The notes: generated by a model not told the origin, from the letters alone. A stretch of 64,000 bases of DNA from Streptomyces sp. NBC_00425 (GCF_036030735.1 NZ_CP107928.1:8494001-8558000), one strand, 5' to 3'. Counted from the stretch's first letter, positions 9,658 through 18,816 are shown. A program made the numbers and translations.

Positions 9658-10968
9658 ATGAGCGATCGGGTCAACTCCCTCGGCAGGGCGCTGAGCCCCC
9701 TGTTAGGCGCCCTCCTGCTCCTGCTCACGGCCACCGTACTCACCGCTCCCGCCGCCTCCGCCGCGCCTCCGCTCGCCGCGCCGGTGCCCGCCGCCACGCT
9801 GACCGAGGTCACCGGGTTCGGCGCCAACCCCAGCAACCTCCAGATGTACGTCTACGCGCCGGCCGGCGTCACCGCGCACCCGGCCGTACTCGTCGCGGTC
9901 CACTGGTGCGGAGGATCCGGACCCGCGATGCACTCCGGCACCGAGTACGCCCAACTGGCGGACCGGTACGGGTTCGTGATCGTGTACCCGTCCGTCACCC
10001 GCAGCAGCAAGTGTTTCGACGTCTCGTCGCCGCAGGCGCTCAGGCGCGGCGGCGGCAGCGACCCCGTCGGCATCAAGTCGATGATCGACTGGGTGACCGC
10101 CGCGTACGCGGCCGACACCGCCCGCGTCTACGCCACCGGCATCTCCTCCGGGGCGATGATGACCAACGTCCTGCTCGGCGACTATCCCGACGTGTTCGCC
10201 GCCGGGTCCGCCTTCTCCGGCGTCCCCTTCGGCTGCTTCGCCACGACCGACGGCTCCGAGTGGAACAGCGCCTGCTCCGGCGGCACCGTCGTGCACACCG
10301 CGCAGGAGTGGGGCGACCTCGTCCGGGGGGCCTATCCCGGCTACACCGGAACGCGGCCGCGCATGCAGGTGTGGCACGGCACCGCGGACGACGTGCTGCG
10401 CTACCCCGACTTCGGCGAGGAGATCAAGCAGTGGACCAACGTCCGGGGCGTGAGCCAGACCCCGGCCGCCACGGACTCGCCCGCCTCCGGCTGGACCCGT
10501 ACCCGCTACGGCGGCACCGGTGACCAGGCCCCGGTCGAGGCCGTCAGTCTGCAGGGGGTCGGGCACAACCTGTACGCCTGGGGCATGGCCGCCCGCGTGC
10601 TGACCTTCTTCGGCCTGGACACCGCCGGACCCACCCCGCAACCGCAGCCAACGGGCTGCGCGGTGACCGCGACGACCAGCGCCTGGAGCACCGGTCTGAC
10701 CGCCTCCGTGACCCTCACCAACACCGGGTCGAGCGCGATCGACGGCTGGCGGCTCGGCTTCACGCTGCCCTCCGGCCAGACCATCACCAACGGCTGGGGC
10801 GCCACGTACGCGCCGGTCTCCGGAGCGGTCACCGCCACGAACGCGGCTTACAACGGCACCCTCGCCGCCGGTGCGAGCGTCACGATCGGTTACCAGGCGG
10901 ACCACACCGGAAACAGTGCCGCACCGGGTTCCTTCACGCTCAACGGGGCTTCCTGCGCGCGGAGTTGA
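9658..10968 (+). CDS. Secreted CE1-type esterase with C-terminal CBM2
   Basis: 436 residues in three parts. A signal peptide (about 1-36) is followed by an esterase domain of the PHB-depolymerase/acetylxylan-esterase type (about 40-325) and a Pro-rich linker (PTPQPQPTG) leading to a family 2 carbohydrate-binding module (about 333-436) with the usual flanking cysteines (GCAVT, SCARS). The nucleophile motif is GISSG with Ser163; the early segment VHWCGGSGP supplies the oxyanion region and VGHN the likely catalytic His. The CBM2 argues for deacetylation of xylan on cellulose rather than polyester breakdown. Codon 16 is TTA (9703-9705), predicting bldA dependence. AGAAAGGGA precedes the ATG. A CebR-like box lies upstream. 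Confidence 0.85.
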   Translation: MSDRVNSLGRALSPLLGALLLLLTATVLTAPAASAAPPLAAPVPAATLTEVTGFGANPSNLQMYVYAPAGVTAHPAVLVAVHWCGGSGPAMHSGTEYAQLADRYGFVIVYPSVTRSSKCFDVSSPQALRRGGGSDPVGIKSMIDWVTAAYAADTARVYATGISSGAMMTNVLLGDYPDVFAAGSAFSGVPFGCFATTDGSEWNSACSGGTVVHTAQEWGDLVRGAYPGYTGTRPRMQVWHGTADDVLRYPDFGEEIKQWTNVRGVSQTPAATDSPASGWTRTRYGGTGDQAPVEAVSLQGVGHNLYAWGMAARVLTFFGLDTAGPTPQPQPTGCAVTATTSAWSTGLTASVTLTNTGSSAIDGWRLGFTLPSGQTITNGWGATYAPVSGAVTATNAAYNGTLAAGASVTIGYQADHTGNSAAPGSFTLNGASCARS

Positions 10969-10977
10969 CGTCTCCAG

Positions 10978-11000
10978 GGCGGCCGGTGCGTCCGGCCGCC
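10978..11000. terminator. Short stem-loop after the esterase gene
   Basis: GGCGGCCGG (10978-10986) pairs with CCGGCCGCC (10992-11000) around a 5-nt loop, 10 nt after the stop codon. Confidence 0.55.
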
Positions 11001-11116
11001 TCCGGGGCACGCGTACGATCTCAGAAGTCCGGAGAAACCGCCCGACCACGATGGGCGAAAAAAGAAGGGCAACGGAGGAACGGCACTCCTTGCCACTCTC
11101 AACGTATAGCGCACCC

Positions 11117-11138
11117 GGGGGCTTGCGGCAAGGCCCCC
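11117..11138 (+). promoter_or_regulatory. Rifamycin-associated element (RAE)
   Basis: An imperfect palindrome of 22 bp with G-rich left arm, core CTTGCGGCAAG and C-rich right arm. From memory it matches the conserved element found ahead of rifamycin-inducible resistance genes in actinobacteria. A TATAGC hexamer at 11105-11110 is a possible -10, which would place the element at or just after the transcription start. It lies 47 bp before helR. Confidence 0.75.
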
Positions 11139-11184
11139 GTCGTCCCGCAGAATCGCAGGCCGAGGCCCGAACCTGCGGAAATGA

Positions 11185-13380
11185 GTGATCTACGAAGTGC
11201 ATGTCGACCACATGACCCCCTCGACCGCCGGCGCGTTCGACCTTCCCGACCGGCTGTCCGCCAAAGCCGACCCGAAGCTGATCGCCCGCGACGAGCAGCA
11301 CTTCGCGGCGATCGCGGAGAGCCTCGAGCAGACGATCGCCGAACTCTCCGCCCGTCTCGACGCCGAGCGCCGCAACCCCGGCGGCCTCGGCCGGGAGGCG
11401 ATGGACCGCGACCAGGAGATCCACCGGCTGACGGGCCGGCTGCGCTCCCTGAACCGCTTCGGCCTGGACCTGTGTCTTGGACACATGGTCGGTGCCGACG
11501 ACCCCGAGCCCCTGTACGTCGGACGCATCGGCCTCACCGACAGCACGGGCCGCCGGCTGCTGATCGACTGGCGTTCCCCGGCGGCCGCGCCGTTCTTCGC
11601 GGCCACGCACGCCGATCCCATGGGTCTGGTGAGCCGCCGCCGCTACCGCTGGACCCGCGGTCGGATCAGTGACTACTGGGACGAGGTGTTCACCGCCGAC
11701 GGGCTCGAAGGGCACGCTGCGCTCGACGATCAGTCCGCCTTCATCGCCAGTCTGGGCGGCCGGCGGTCGGGCCGGATGCGCGACGTGCTCGCCACCATCC
11801 AGGCCGACCAGGACGCCGTCATCCGCGCCGGGTCGCGGGGGGCGCTCGTCGTCGACGGAGGTCCGGGCACCGGGAAGACCGTCGTGGCCCTGCACCGCTC
11901 GGCCTACCTCCTCTACTCCGACCCCCGCCTCGGGCACCGTCGGGGCGGAGTGCTGTTCGTCGGCCCGCACCGTCCCTACCTGGCCTATGTGGCCGACGTC
12001 CTGCCGAGCCTCGGCGAGGAGGGCGTGCAGACCTGCGTCCTGCGCGACCTCGTCACCGAGGGGGCCGATGCCGCGGTCGAGGCCGACCCCACGGCGGCCC
12101 GGCTGAAGTCGTCCGCGGACATGGTGAAGGCGATCGAGACGGCCGTCCGTTTCTACGAGTCGCCGCCGACGGAGGGGATGACGGTCACCGTCTCCGATGC
12201 CGACGTATGGCTCAGCGCCGACGACTGGGCCGAGGCGTTCGACGCGCCGTCGCCGGGCACCCCGCACAACGAGGCGCGCGACCTGATCTGGGAGGAACTG
12301 GTCACGATCCTGCTGGACAAGCACGGCGGCGACGTCGCGCCGGAGCTGTTCCGCAAGGCGCTGCGGCACGACCGCGAACTGGTCGGCGCCCTCAACCGGG
12401 CGTGGCCGCTGCTGGAAGCGGCCGACCTGGTCGGTGACCTGTGGTCGGTGCCGGCCTACCTGCGGATGTGTGCCCCCTGGCTCACCCCCGAAGAGGTGCG
12501 CGGCCTGCAGCGGGCGGACCCGCAGGCCTGGACGGTGTCCGACCTGCCGCTCCTGGACGCGGCACGCCAGCGGCTCGGCGACCCGAAGGAGGCCCGGCGC
12601 AAGGTCCGGCACAAGGCCGTCCTCGCCGCCCAGCGCGAGCGCATGACACAGGTCGTCGACAACCTGATCGCGGCCGTGGCCGACTCCGGGGCGGACGGTG
12701 ACGACGGCGAAGGCCTGGTGACCATGCTGCGCGGCGAGGACGCCCAGGTCAGCCTGGTCGACGAGAGCGAACTGGCCACCGCCGACCCGGACCTGCTGGC
12801 CGGCCCGTTCGCCCACATCGTGGTGGACGAGGCGCAGGAGCTGACCGACGCGGAGTGGCAGATGCTGCTGCTGCGCTGCCCGTCCCGGAGTTTCACCATC
12901 GTCGGGGACCGTGCCCAGGCCCGGCACGGGTTCACGGAGTCCTGGCAGGAACGGCTCGAGCGCATCGGGCTCGACCGGATCACCGTGGCGTCCCTGACCG
13001 TCAACTACCGGACGCCGGAGGAAGTGATGGCGGAGGCCGAACCGGTCATCCGGGCCGCGCTTCCGGACGCCAACGTCCCGACCTCCATCCGCAGCAGCGG
13101 CGTCCCCGTCGTCCACGCGGACGTGTCGGAGCTGGAAGCGGTCCTTCAGACCTGGCTCGCGGAGCACGACGACGGGATCGCCTGCGTCATCGGCGACCCG
13201 ACGTTCCGGCCGACCTCGCGGGTGCGGTCGCTGACGCCGGAGCTGTCGAAGGGGCTCGAGTTCGATCTGGTCGTCCTGATCGATCCGCAGACCTTCGGAG
13301 CGGGCGTCGAGGGAGCGGTCGACCGTTATGTCGCGATGACCCGGGCCACCCAGCGACTGGTCGTCCTCACGAGCTCCTGA
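11185..13380 (+). CDS. helR: HelR, HelD-like RNA polymerase recycling ATPase (rifamycin resistance)
   Basis: 731 residues, superfamily 1 helicase-like. An N-terminal coiled coil (about 30-95, DEQHFAAIAESLEQTIAELS) would enter the polymerase secondary channel. Walker A is GGPGTGKT near residue 227, Walker B is VVDEAQEL near 546, and the C-terminal motifs are GDRAQARHGF, NYRTPEEV and YVAMTRATQRLVVL. HelD/HelR proteins pull stalled RNA polymerase off DNA; the HelR branch also displaces bound rifamycin. The upstream RAE places it in that branch. The GTG at 11185 has a poor ribosome site; the ATG at 11212 (MTPSTAGAFDLPDRLSAKAD) is an equally good start by family comparison. It is monocistronic. 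Confidence 0.88.
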   Translation: MIYEVHVDHMTPSTAGAFDLPDRLSAKADPKLIARDEQHFAAIAESLEQTIAELSARLDAERRNPGGLGREAMDRDQEIHRLTGRLRSLNRFGLDLCLGHMVGADDPEPLYVGRIGLTDSTGRRLLIDWRSPAAAPFFAATHADPMGLVSRRRYRWTRGRISDYWDEVFTADGLEGHAALDDQSAFIASLGGRRSGRMRDVLATIQADQDAVIRAGSRGALVVDGGPGTGKTVVALHRSAYLLYSDPRLGHRRGGVLFVGPHRPYLAYVADVLPSLGEEGVQTCVLRDLVTEGADAAVEADPTAARLKSSADMVKAIETAVRFYESPPTEGMTVTVSDADVWLSADDWAEAFDAPSPGTPHNEARDLIWEELVTILLDKHGGDVAPELFRKALRHDRELVGALNRAWPLLEAADLVGDLWSVPAYLRMCAPWLTPEEVRGLQRADPQAWTVSDLPLLDAARQRLGDPKEARRKVRHKAVLAAQRERMTQVVDNLIAAVADSGADGDDGEGLVTMLRGEDAQVSLVDESELATADPDLLAGPFAHIVVDEAQELTDAEWQMLLLRCPSRSFTIVGDRAQARHGFTESWQERLERIGLDRITVASLTVNYRTPEEVMAEAEPVIRAALPDANVPTSIRSSGVPVVHADVSELEAVLQTWLAEHDDGIACVIGDPTFRPTSRVRSLTPELSKGLEFDLVVLIDPQTFGAGVEGAVDRYVAMTRATQRLVVLTSS

Positions 13381-13496
13381 CACGCTCTGCCGTCGCACAC
13401 GATGACGAGCGGGCCGTGACCGGGGCGGCCACCCCTTGGGCGCGACCCGAGGTGCTCACCGCGGGGACGTGACCCGAGACGCTCACCGCGGGCCGC

Positions 13497-14867
13497 TCAC
13501 CGCAGGGGCGGCGGGTCCTGGACGCCGACGGCGGCCGGGGCCGCCGCGGCCCGCAGCGACGCCCAGTCCGGCAGCTTGACGACCCCGCGGCCCAGCGAGG
13601 CCCCGAGGTCGGCCTCGGCCCTTTCGATCGCCAGCCAGCCCGCCCACTCGACGGGCTCGGCCCCGGCGGCCCGCAGCAGCGCGAGCGGGTCGCCGGGCAG
13701 CTCCCGTCGCAGGAGGGCGGGGGCGTCCGCCAGCAGGGAGGTCGCCGTCTCCTTCGCGCACGGCCGGTTGGTGCCGATGACACCGGTCGGGCCACGCTTG
13801 ATCCAGCCCGCCACGTACTCGCCCGGCGCCGGCTCACCGTCACGCACCACCCGCCCCGCCAGATGCGGCACGGTGCCGTGCCCGGCGTCGAACGGCAGGC
13901 CCTCCAGCGGGGTGCCCCGATAGCCCACCGACCGCAGGGCCAACTGCGAGGGGACGTCCTCGTACCGGCCGGTGCCGGTCACCCCGCCGTGTCCGTCCGG
14001 CGCCGTCCGCTCGAACCGCACCAGGCCCAACCGGCCACCGACGGCGCGCAGTTCCACGGGCCGCAGGAAGAACCGCAGCCGGATGCGCCGTCGGGCGCCG
14101 CGTGCCGGCGACGACGCCCAGCCGCGCAGCACCTCCACGTTGCGGCGCTGCGCCGCCGGAAGCCCGGAAGGGTCCCCGTACGCCGGATCGAGCGCCAGCT
14201 CCGCCTCGTCGACGACGACCTCGGCGTCCGGCAGGGCGCCCAGCTCCCGCAGCTCCTTGGTGGTGAACCGGGCCTGCGACGGGCCGCGCCGTCCGACCAT
14301 GTGGATCTCGCTCACCTCGCTCGCCGCGAGCGCTGCCAGCGCCGCCTGGGGCATGTCGGTGGGGCTCAGTTCGGCGGCGCCCCGCGCCAGGATCCGGGTG
14401 ACGTCGACCGCGACGTTCCCGACCCCCACCACCACGGCCGAGTCGACGCCGTGCAGGAACCGTGCGGGCACGGCGTCCGGGTGGGCGCTGTACCAGGAGA
14501 CGAACTCCGTCGCCGACCAGCTGCCGGGCAGCTCCTCACCGGGGATGCCGAGGTGCCGGTCGGTCGCGGCGCCGACGCAGTACACGACCGCGTGGTACAG
14601 CTCGCGCAGCCGGGCCGCCGCAACTCCGTCCGCTCCCACCGGGACGCCGCCGAGGAAACGGACCCGTTCGTGCTCGAGCACGGCACGCAGGTTCTGCTGC
14701 AGGGACTTGATCTTCTCGTGGTCCGGGGCGACGCCGTACCGCACCAGCCCGTACGGGCAGGGCAGGCGGTCCAGGACGTCGACGAGCACGTCCTGGTCCA
14801 GCTGGACGAGACTCTGGGCGGTGTAGACACCACTCGGCCCGGAGCCGACGACGGCGACACGGAGCAC
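13497..14867 (-). CDS. fprA: FprA-type NADPH:ferredoxin/adrenodoxin reductase
   Basis: A 456-residue flavoprotein of the adrenodoxin-reductase class. The FAD motif is GSGPSGVYTA (residues 8-17), followed by the family stretch PCPYGLVRYGVAPDH. The NADP segment is VVVGVGNVAVDVTRIL, and the C-terminal FAD contact is GWIKRGPTGVIGTNRPCAKE. It passes electrons from NADPH to ferredoxins that feed cytochromes P450 or Fe-S enzymes. No ferredoxin or P450 lies next to it, so it is probably a general supplier. The start ATG gives MLRVAVVGSGPSG directly, and an AAGGAG lies just upstream. It is convergent with helR across a 116-bp spacer. Confidence 0.9.
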   Translation of the reverse strand: MLRVAVVGSGPSGVYTAQSLVQLDQDVLVDVLDRLPCPYGLVRYGVAPDHEKIKSLQQNLRAVLEHERVRFLGGVPVGADGVAAARLRELYHAVVYCVGAATDRHLGIPGEELPGSWSATEFVSWYSAHPDAVPARFLHGVDSAVVVGVGNVAVDVTRILARGAAELSPTDMPQAALAALAASEVSEIHMVGRRGPSQARFTTKELRELGALPDAEVVVDEAELALDPAYGDPSGLPAAQRRNVEVLRGWASSPARGARRRIRLRFFLRPVELRAVGGRLGLVRFERTAPDGHGGVTGTGRYEDVPSQLALRSVGYRGTPLEGLPFDAGHGTVPHLAGRVVRDGEPAPGEYVAGWIKRGPTGVIGTNRPCAKETATSLLADAPALLRRELPGDPLALLRAAGAEPVEWAGWLAIERAEADLGASLGRGVVKLPDWASLRAAAAPAAVGVQDPPPLR

Positions 14868-15067
14868 GGCGGAACTCCTTATCCCGGAGGTCGGAGGAGA
14901 TTCGCTGGTGCCTCCAGCATCGCACCGTCACGGCTCCGCTGACAGGGTGCGTGCGGTCGCGCCGCACGCGTGTCCGTTCGTATGGAAAGTGATCATGCGG
15001 TTACGTTGCGTATGTGCTAGAAGCATCGTTTCTTAATCTTTCTGATCGTTCCGCCGAGGACGGCACG

Positions 15068-15634
15068 GTGTCCGTGTGGCCGGCGTGGGAGGTCCAGGAG
15101 GCGGGAGGCGCCACTTCCTGGTCCCATGTCCGGCTGTCGTTCGCCGACGGAGCACGAGTCGATCTGCTTGCCGTCGTCAGCGGGGGCCGGGTCTCCATCG
15201 AGGACATCCGCGCCCGGCCCGCCCTCTCCCTCGTCGACCTGACGCTGCTCGCGGACTGGATCGAGGGGCCTCTCTTCGACGGGCCCGACGAAGACGACGG
15301 CGAACCCGTGTCGGACGCGGCGCCGAGCATGGACGGCATGGACGGCATGGAGGCCGTGGACCGCGTGGGGACCGGGGAGGGCGCGGACCGCCCTACGGAG
15401 GCCGGGCGCTGCGCCGAGGAGCTCTTCGGGCTCCGGCGGGGCCGCCCGGTCTGGCCGCGCGGCCTCGAAGGGCGATGGCTGGCGGCCCAGGAGTACCGCG
15501 CGGCACAGGAAGAGGGGGCGGATCCCGTCCTCGCGGTCATGTGCGCGACGGGCCACAGCAGGCGCCGATCGTTGCGGCTGATCGCCCGGGCACGGGACGC
15601 CGGATACCTGACGCCGCGTCACGCCCGACGCTGA
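15068..15634 (+). CDS. DUF6214-like conserved hypothetical protein
   Basis: I recognise this as a conserved Streptomyces family, probably DUF6214. The N-terminus is VSVWPAWEV with HVRLSFADGARVDLLAVVSGGRVSIEDIRA. A variable acidic linker (about 75-125) follows. The invariant C-terminus is EYRAAQEEGADPVLAVMCATGHSRRRSLRLIARARDAGYLTPRHARR in family order (split here for description: CATGHSRRRSL, then YLTPRHARR). The C-terminal part looks like a helical DNA- or RNA-binding tail, but no function is known. The frame is open to 15014, yet those first 18 codons use rare AT-rich codons. I prefer the GTG at 15068 with GAGG 9 nt upstream. Confidence 0.65.
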   Translation: MSVWPAWEVQEAGGATSWSHVRLSFADGARVDLLAVVSGGRVSIEDIRARPALSLVDLTLLADWIEGPLFDGPDEDDGEPVSDAAPSMDGMDGMEAVDRVGTGEGADRPTEAGRCAEELFGLRRGRPVWPRGLEGRWLAAQEYRAAQEEGADPVLAVMCATGHSRRRSLRLIARARDAGYLTPRHARR

Positions 15635-15650
15635 ACGTCATGCCCGCCGT

Positions 15651-15805
15651 CGAACGTCCCGCCGGTAGCCGAACGTCCCGCCCCGGCGCCGAACATCACG
15701 CACGGCGCCGGGTCCGGGCGCTCCGCTCCCTTCCGATGCGGTGATGGCCACTCGCGGGGCGTCAGGGCGTCGGGGCGTAGGGGCGTAGGGGTGTAGGGGT
15801 GGCGG
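15651..15805. repeat. Short imperfect tandem repeats downstream of the DUF6214-like gene
   Basis: CGAACGTCCCGCC occurs at 15651-15663 and 15670-15682 with a third degenerate copy after it. Further on, gggGcgtagg-type units repeat four to five times around 15757-15800. The spacer holds no gene. Confidence 0.5.
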
Positions 15806-15811
15806 AAGGCG

Positions 15812-16450
15812 TCAGCGCATACCGTTCATCCGCGTGATCTCGCTCGTCTGCTGCGCGATCACGTCGTCCGCCATCTCCTCGACCCGGACGTTGTTGCCCT
15901 GCGCCTTGACGTCCGCGGCCATCGTGAGCGCCCCCTCGTGGTGGGTGATCATCAGGGTGAGGAAGAGCGTGTCGAACGCCTTGCCGCGGGCCGCCCGCAA
16001 CGCGGTCAGCTGGTCCGGGGTCGCCATGCCGGGCATCGCCATGTGCGTGTGCCCGCCGCCCGTCGTCTTTTGGCCATGAGTGGTGAGCCAGCCCTCCATC
16101 GCCTTGATCTCCGGCCCCTGTGCCGCGGAGATGCGCCGGGCGAGGCGCTTGACGTCCCCCGATGCGGCGCGGTCCGGTACGAGCGCGGTCATCTCCAGTG
16201 CCTGGGCGTGGTGTTCGATCATCTTCCGCGCGTAAGACACGTCGGCGGAGTTGGGCGTGTCGTCGTCGGCGCGCTGCTCGGCCGCGTCCTGTGCCGAGAG
16301 GGTGCGGTTCGCCTCGCCCGGCTTGCCCGGCGCGATCACCGAAGGGCCGCTCACCGTGCCCGACCCGGTGTCCGTCCCCGAGTCACAGCCGGCGAGAGCC
16401 AGGGCGAGGAGCAGCGAGGCTGACGCGAGGGGCACGCGGCGGACGAGCAC
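15812..16450 (-). CDS. DUF305 lipoprotein
   Basis: 212 residues. The signal sequence ends in the lipobox LALAGC (Cys about 21), so the mature protein should be anchored to the outer face of the membrane. The DUF305 domain shows its two paired-histidine motifs, MIEHHAQALEM and MITHHEGALTMA, which form a ferritin-like four-helix bundle with possible metal binding. A His/Met-rich loop (GGGHTHMAMPGM) lies between them and could bind copper. It is divergent from the LVIVD-repeat gene; I believe this pairing recurs in Streptomyces. Metal or redox stress at the cell surface is a reasonable guess, not shown here. Confidence 0.82.
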   Translation of the reverse strand: MLVRRVPLASASLLLALALAGCDSGTDTGSGTVSGPSVIAPGKPGEANRTLSAQDAAEQRADDDTPNSADVSYARKMIEHHAQALEMTALVPDRAASGDVKRLARRISAAQGPEIKAMEGWLTTHGQKTTGGGHTHMAMPGMATPDQLTALRAARGKAFDTLFLTLMITHHEGALTMAADVKAQGNNVRVEEMADDVIAQQTSEITRMNGMR

Positions 16451-16639
16451 AACGACCTCCTGGGGTAGGCGAGTCGAGGGCGGGCCCGCCCTCGTCCGAA
16501 TTCATGCACCGCCGACAGCACCGCCGAACCGATTCATTGATGACGAGTGCATTGCCGACCCTTGATATGTGCATGATGAAGACGATACTTCGGAGCACCG
16601 TGAACCGTTCCCGCGCGAACGGTGACTAGGGAGGATGCA

Positions 16640-18139
16640 GTGACCCTGTCGAACGATCCTCGAACACGACGCAGACGGTGGAATGCCGCCGCCTGCACCG
16701 GGCTCCTTGCCGCGCTGCTGACAGCGGTCCCGGCGGCCGCGACCCCCGACCCGGGGGACGGCCCCGCCGCCGAGCGGGAGGTGACCCGCGACGCCCGGAC
16801 CCAGGCGAGCGCCGCGATCGCCGCCGGCGAGATACCCGGGCAGGACGAGATCGTCCACTCCGACAACATCCAGCACCTGACGAACATCCCCAAGGACGCC
16901 CTGCCGGGCACCAATTCGGACCTGGCCTTCCAGGGCCGGTACGCCTTCGCCGGCAACTACGACGGCTTCCGCATCTTCGACATCGGCAACCCGAAGGCGC
17001 CGAAGACCGTGGCCCAGGTGCTCTGCCCCGGCTCGCAGAACGACGTCTCGGTCTCCGGCAACCTGCTCTTCCTGTCGACCGACTCCTCGCGCAGCGACAG
17101 CAGTTGCAACAGCACCACCCAGCCGGTCACCGAGAAGTCCTCGTGGGAGGGCATGAAGGTCTTCGACATCAGCGACAAGAGCAACCCGAAGTACGTCGCC
17201 GCAGTCGAGACCGCATGCGGTTCGCACACCCACACCCTGGTGCCCGAGGGCAAGAACGTCTACGTCTACGTCTCCTCGTACTCGCCCAACGCCGCCTACC
17301 CCGACTGCCAGCCCCCGCACGACGGCATCTCCGTCATCAAGGTGCCGCGCAACGCGCCCGAGAAGGCGGCGGTCGTCGGCTTCCCCGTGCTGTTCCCCGG
17401 CGAGGGACCGGACGGCGGCGGCAACCCGGGCGGTCCGACCAACCCCGGAGTCTCCAAAACGACCGGCTGCCACGACATCACCGTGCTGCCGGAGAAGGAC
17501 CTGGCGGCCGGCGCCTGCATGGGCGACGGCATCCTGTTCTCCATCAGAGACCCGGAGCACCCGAAGGTCATCGACCGGGTGCAGGACAACGTCAACTTCG
17601 CCTTCTGGCACTCGGCCACCTTCAACCAGAAGGCGAACAAGGTCGTCTTCACCGATGAGCTGGGTGGCGGCGGCGCGGCCACCTGCGACGCGGCGACCGG
17701 CCCCACCCGCGGCGCCGACGGCATCTACGACATCACCGGCAAGGGCGACAAACGGAAGCTCGTCTTCCGCAGCTACTACAAGATCCCGCGCTACCAGGCG
17801 GCCACCGAGAACTGCGTCGCCCACAACGGCTCGCTGATCCCGGTCAAGGGCAAGGATCTGATGGTCCAGGCCTGGTACCAAGGCGGTGTCTCCGTCTGGG
17901 ACTTCACCGACTCGGCGAAGCCCAGGGAGATCGCCTACTTCGAGCGCGGTCCGCTGAGCACCACGACCCTGCAGACCGGCGGTGCGTGGTCGGCGTACTA
18001 CTACAACGGCTACATCTACTCGAACGACATCGCCAAGGGCTTCGACGTGCTCAAGCTCAGCGACCGGCGCACGGATCCGGCCGGGCGGATCCATCTGCGT
18101 GAGCTCAACGTCCAGACGCAGCCGGACTACTTCGACTGA
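16640..18139 (+). CDS. Secreted LVIVD-repeat beta-propeller protein
   Basis: 499 residues. A signal peptide (AALLTAVPAAATPD) is followed by a propeller built from LVIVD-type blades: FRIFDIGNPKAPK, MKVFDISDKSNPK, ILFSIRDPEHPKVIDRV, VSVWDFTDSAKPREIAYF. His/Asp motifs such as CGSHTHTLVP, CHDITVLP and HNGSLIPV lie at equivalent blade positions and may bind a metal. The start is the GTG preceded by AGGGAGGATGCA; a GTG at 16622 is in frame. It shares a promoter region with the DUF305 lipoprotein, so both probably act together outside the membrane. Its 3' end overlaps the convergent TetR gene by 13 bp. Confidence 0.82.
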   Translation: MTLSNDPRTRRRRWNAAACTGLLAALLTAVPAAATPDPGDGPAAEREVTRDARTQASAAIAAGEIPGQDEIVHSDNIQHLTNIPKDALPGTNSDLAFQGRYAFAGNYDGFRIFDIGNPKAPKTVAQVLCPGSQNDVSVSGNLLFLSTDSSRSDSSCNSTTQPVTEKSSWEGMKVFDISDKSNPKYVAAVETACGSHTHTLVPEGKNVYVYVSSYSPNAAYPDCQPPHDGISVIKVPRNAPEKAAVVGFPVLFPGEGPDGGGNPGGPTNPGVSKTTGCHDITVLPEKDLAAGACMGDGILFSIRDPEHPKVIDRVQDNVNFAFWHSATFNQKANKVVFTDELGGGGAATCDAATGPTRGADGIYDITGKGDKRKLVFRSYYKIPRYQAATENCVAHNGSLIPVKGKDLMVQAWYQGGVSVWDFTDSAKPREIAYFERGPLSTTTLQTGGAWSAYYYNGYIYSNDIAKGFDVLKLSDRRTDPAGRIHLRELNVQTQPDYFD

Positions 18140-18801
18140 TCGCCGGACGGCGGGCCGGTCGCGAAGAACCGCGACAGATCGGCGCCGCACCCCCCGCCGG
18201 GCGCCTCGGCGTCCGGCGGGACACCCAGCTCCCAGTCGAGCCGGTAGCGCGCGAAGAGCTCGGCGCGCAGTGTCGTCAGAGGCAACGGCACGTTGGGCAG
18301 GACCATCGCGTAGACCGCGCCCATCAACTGGGAGCGCAGCATCGGATAGTCGTGGTCGAGGTCCTGCGCCCCGTGCCGGGCCGCGGTCTCCCGCAGCAGC
18401 TCGGCCAGCCGCTGCTGCTCCGGGCACTGCACGAAGCCCTCGGCCTGCAGCAGCCCCGCCATGTGCTGGCGCATCAGCACGGTACGGTCCTGGGCCAGCC
18501 CCATGATCGCGTCGATGGCCCGCGCCATCCGCTCCCGGCCGTCCTCCGTGCGCGGCTCGCGTTCCAGCGCCTCCTCCAGCGTGCGGTGCATCAGCCGGTG
18601 CACCGCCGACTGCACCAGCTGCCGCTTGCCGGGGAAGTAGTACGAGACCAGACCGCGCGCCGAGCCGGCCCGGTCCGCGATGTCGCCGAGCGTGGTCGCC
18701 TCGTAGCCGCGCTCGCCCACCAGCTCCACAGCCGCCTGCAGCAGTCGCTCCCGGGAACGACGCCGCAATTCTTCATTGACCGAGGCGCTGCGCGGGGACA
18801 T
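18127..18801 (-). CDS. TetR-family regulator
   Basis: 224 residues. The N-terminal helix-turn-helix is RERLLQAAVELVGERGYEAT followed by TLGDIADRAGSARGLVSYYFPGKRQLV, typical of TetR. The C-terminal ligand domain is unremarkable, with a low-complexity GGGCGADLSRFF tail. Start ATG at 18801 with GGAG 9 nt upstream. A palindrome (TTGACTGGC-T-GCCAGCCAA) lies 16 bp before the start and overlaps a TATAGT -10, so it very probably represses itself. No obvious target gene is divergent from it; the facing region holds the candidate small RNA described below. Confidence 0.85.
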   Translation of the reverse strand: MSPRSASVNEELRRRSRERLLQAAVELVGERGYEATTLGDIADRAGSARGLVSYYFPGKRQLVQSAVHRLMHRTLEEALEREPRTEDGRERMARAIDAIMGLAQDRTVLMRQHMAGLLQAEGFVQCPEQQRLAELLRETAARHGAQDLDHDYPMLRSQLMGAVYAMVLPNVPLPLTTLRAELFARYRLDWELGVPPDAEAPGGGCGADLSRFFATGPPSGDQSK

Positions 18802-18816
18802 CCTGTAACTCCTGTG

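Noticed and set aside
9703..13398. A very long minus-strand open frame over the esterase and helR genes
   Set aside because: It is the shadow of high-GC codon use on the plus strand; it shows no family motifs and the plus-strand genes are certain.
15014..15067. Upstream GTG start for the DUF6214-like protein
   Set aside because: The extra 18 codons are AT-rich (CTA, TTT, CTT, AAT) unlike the rest, and no ribosome site precedes them.
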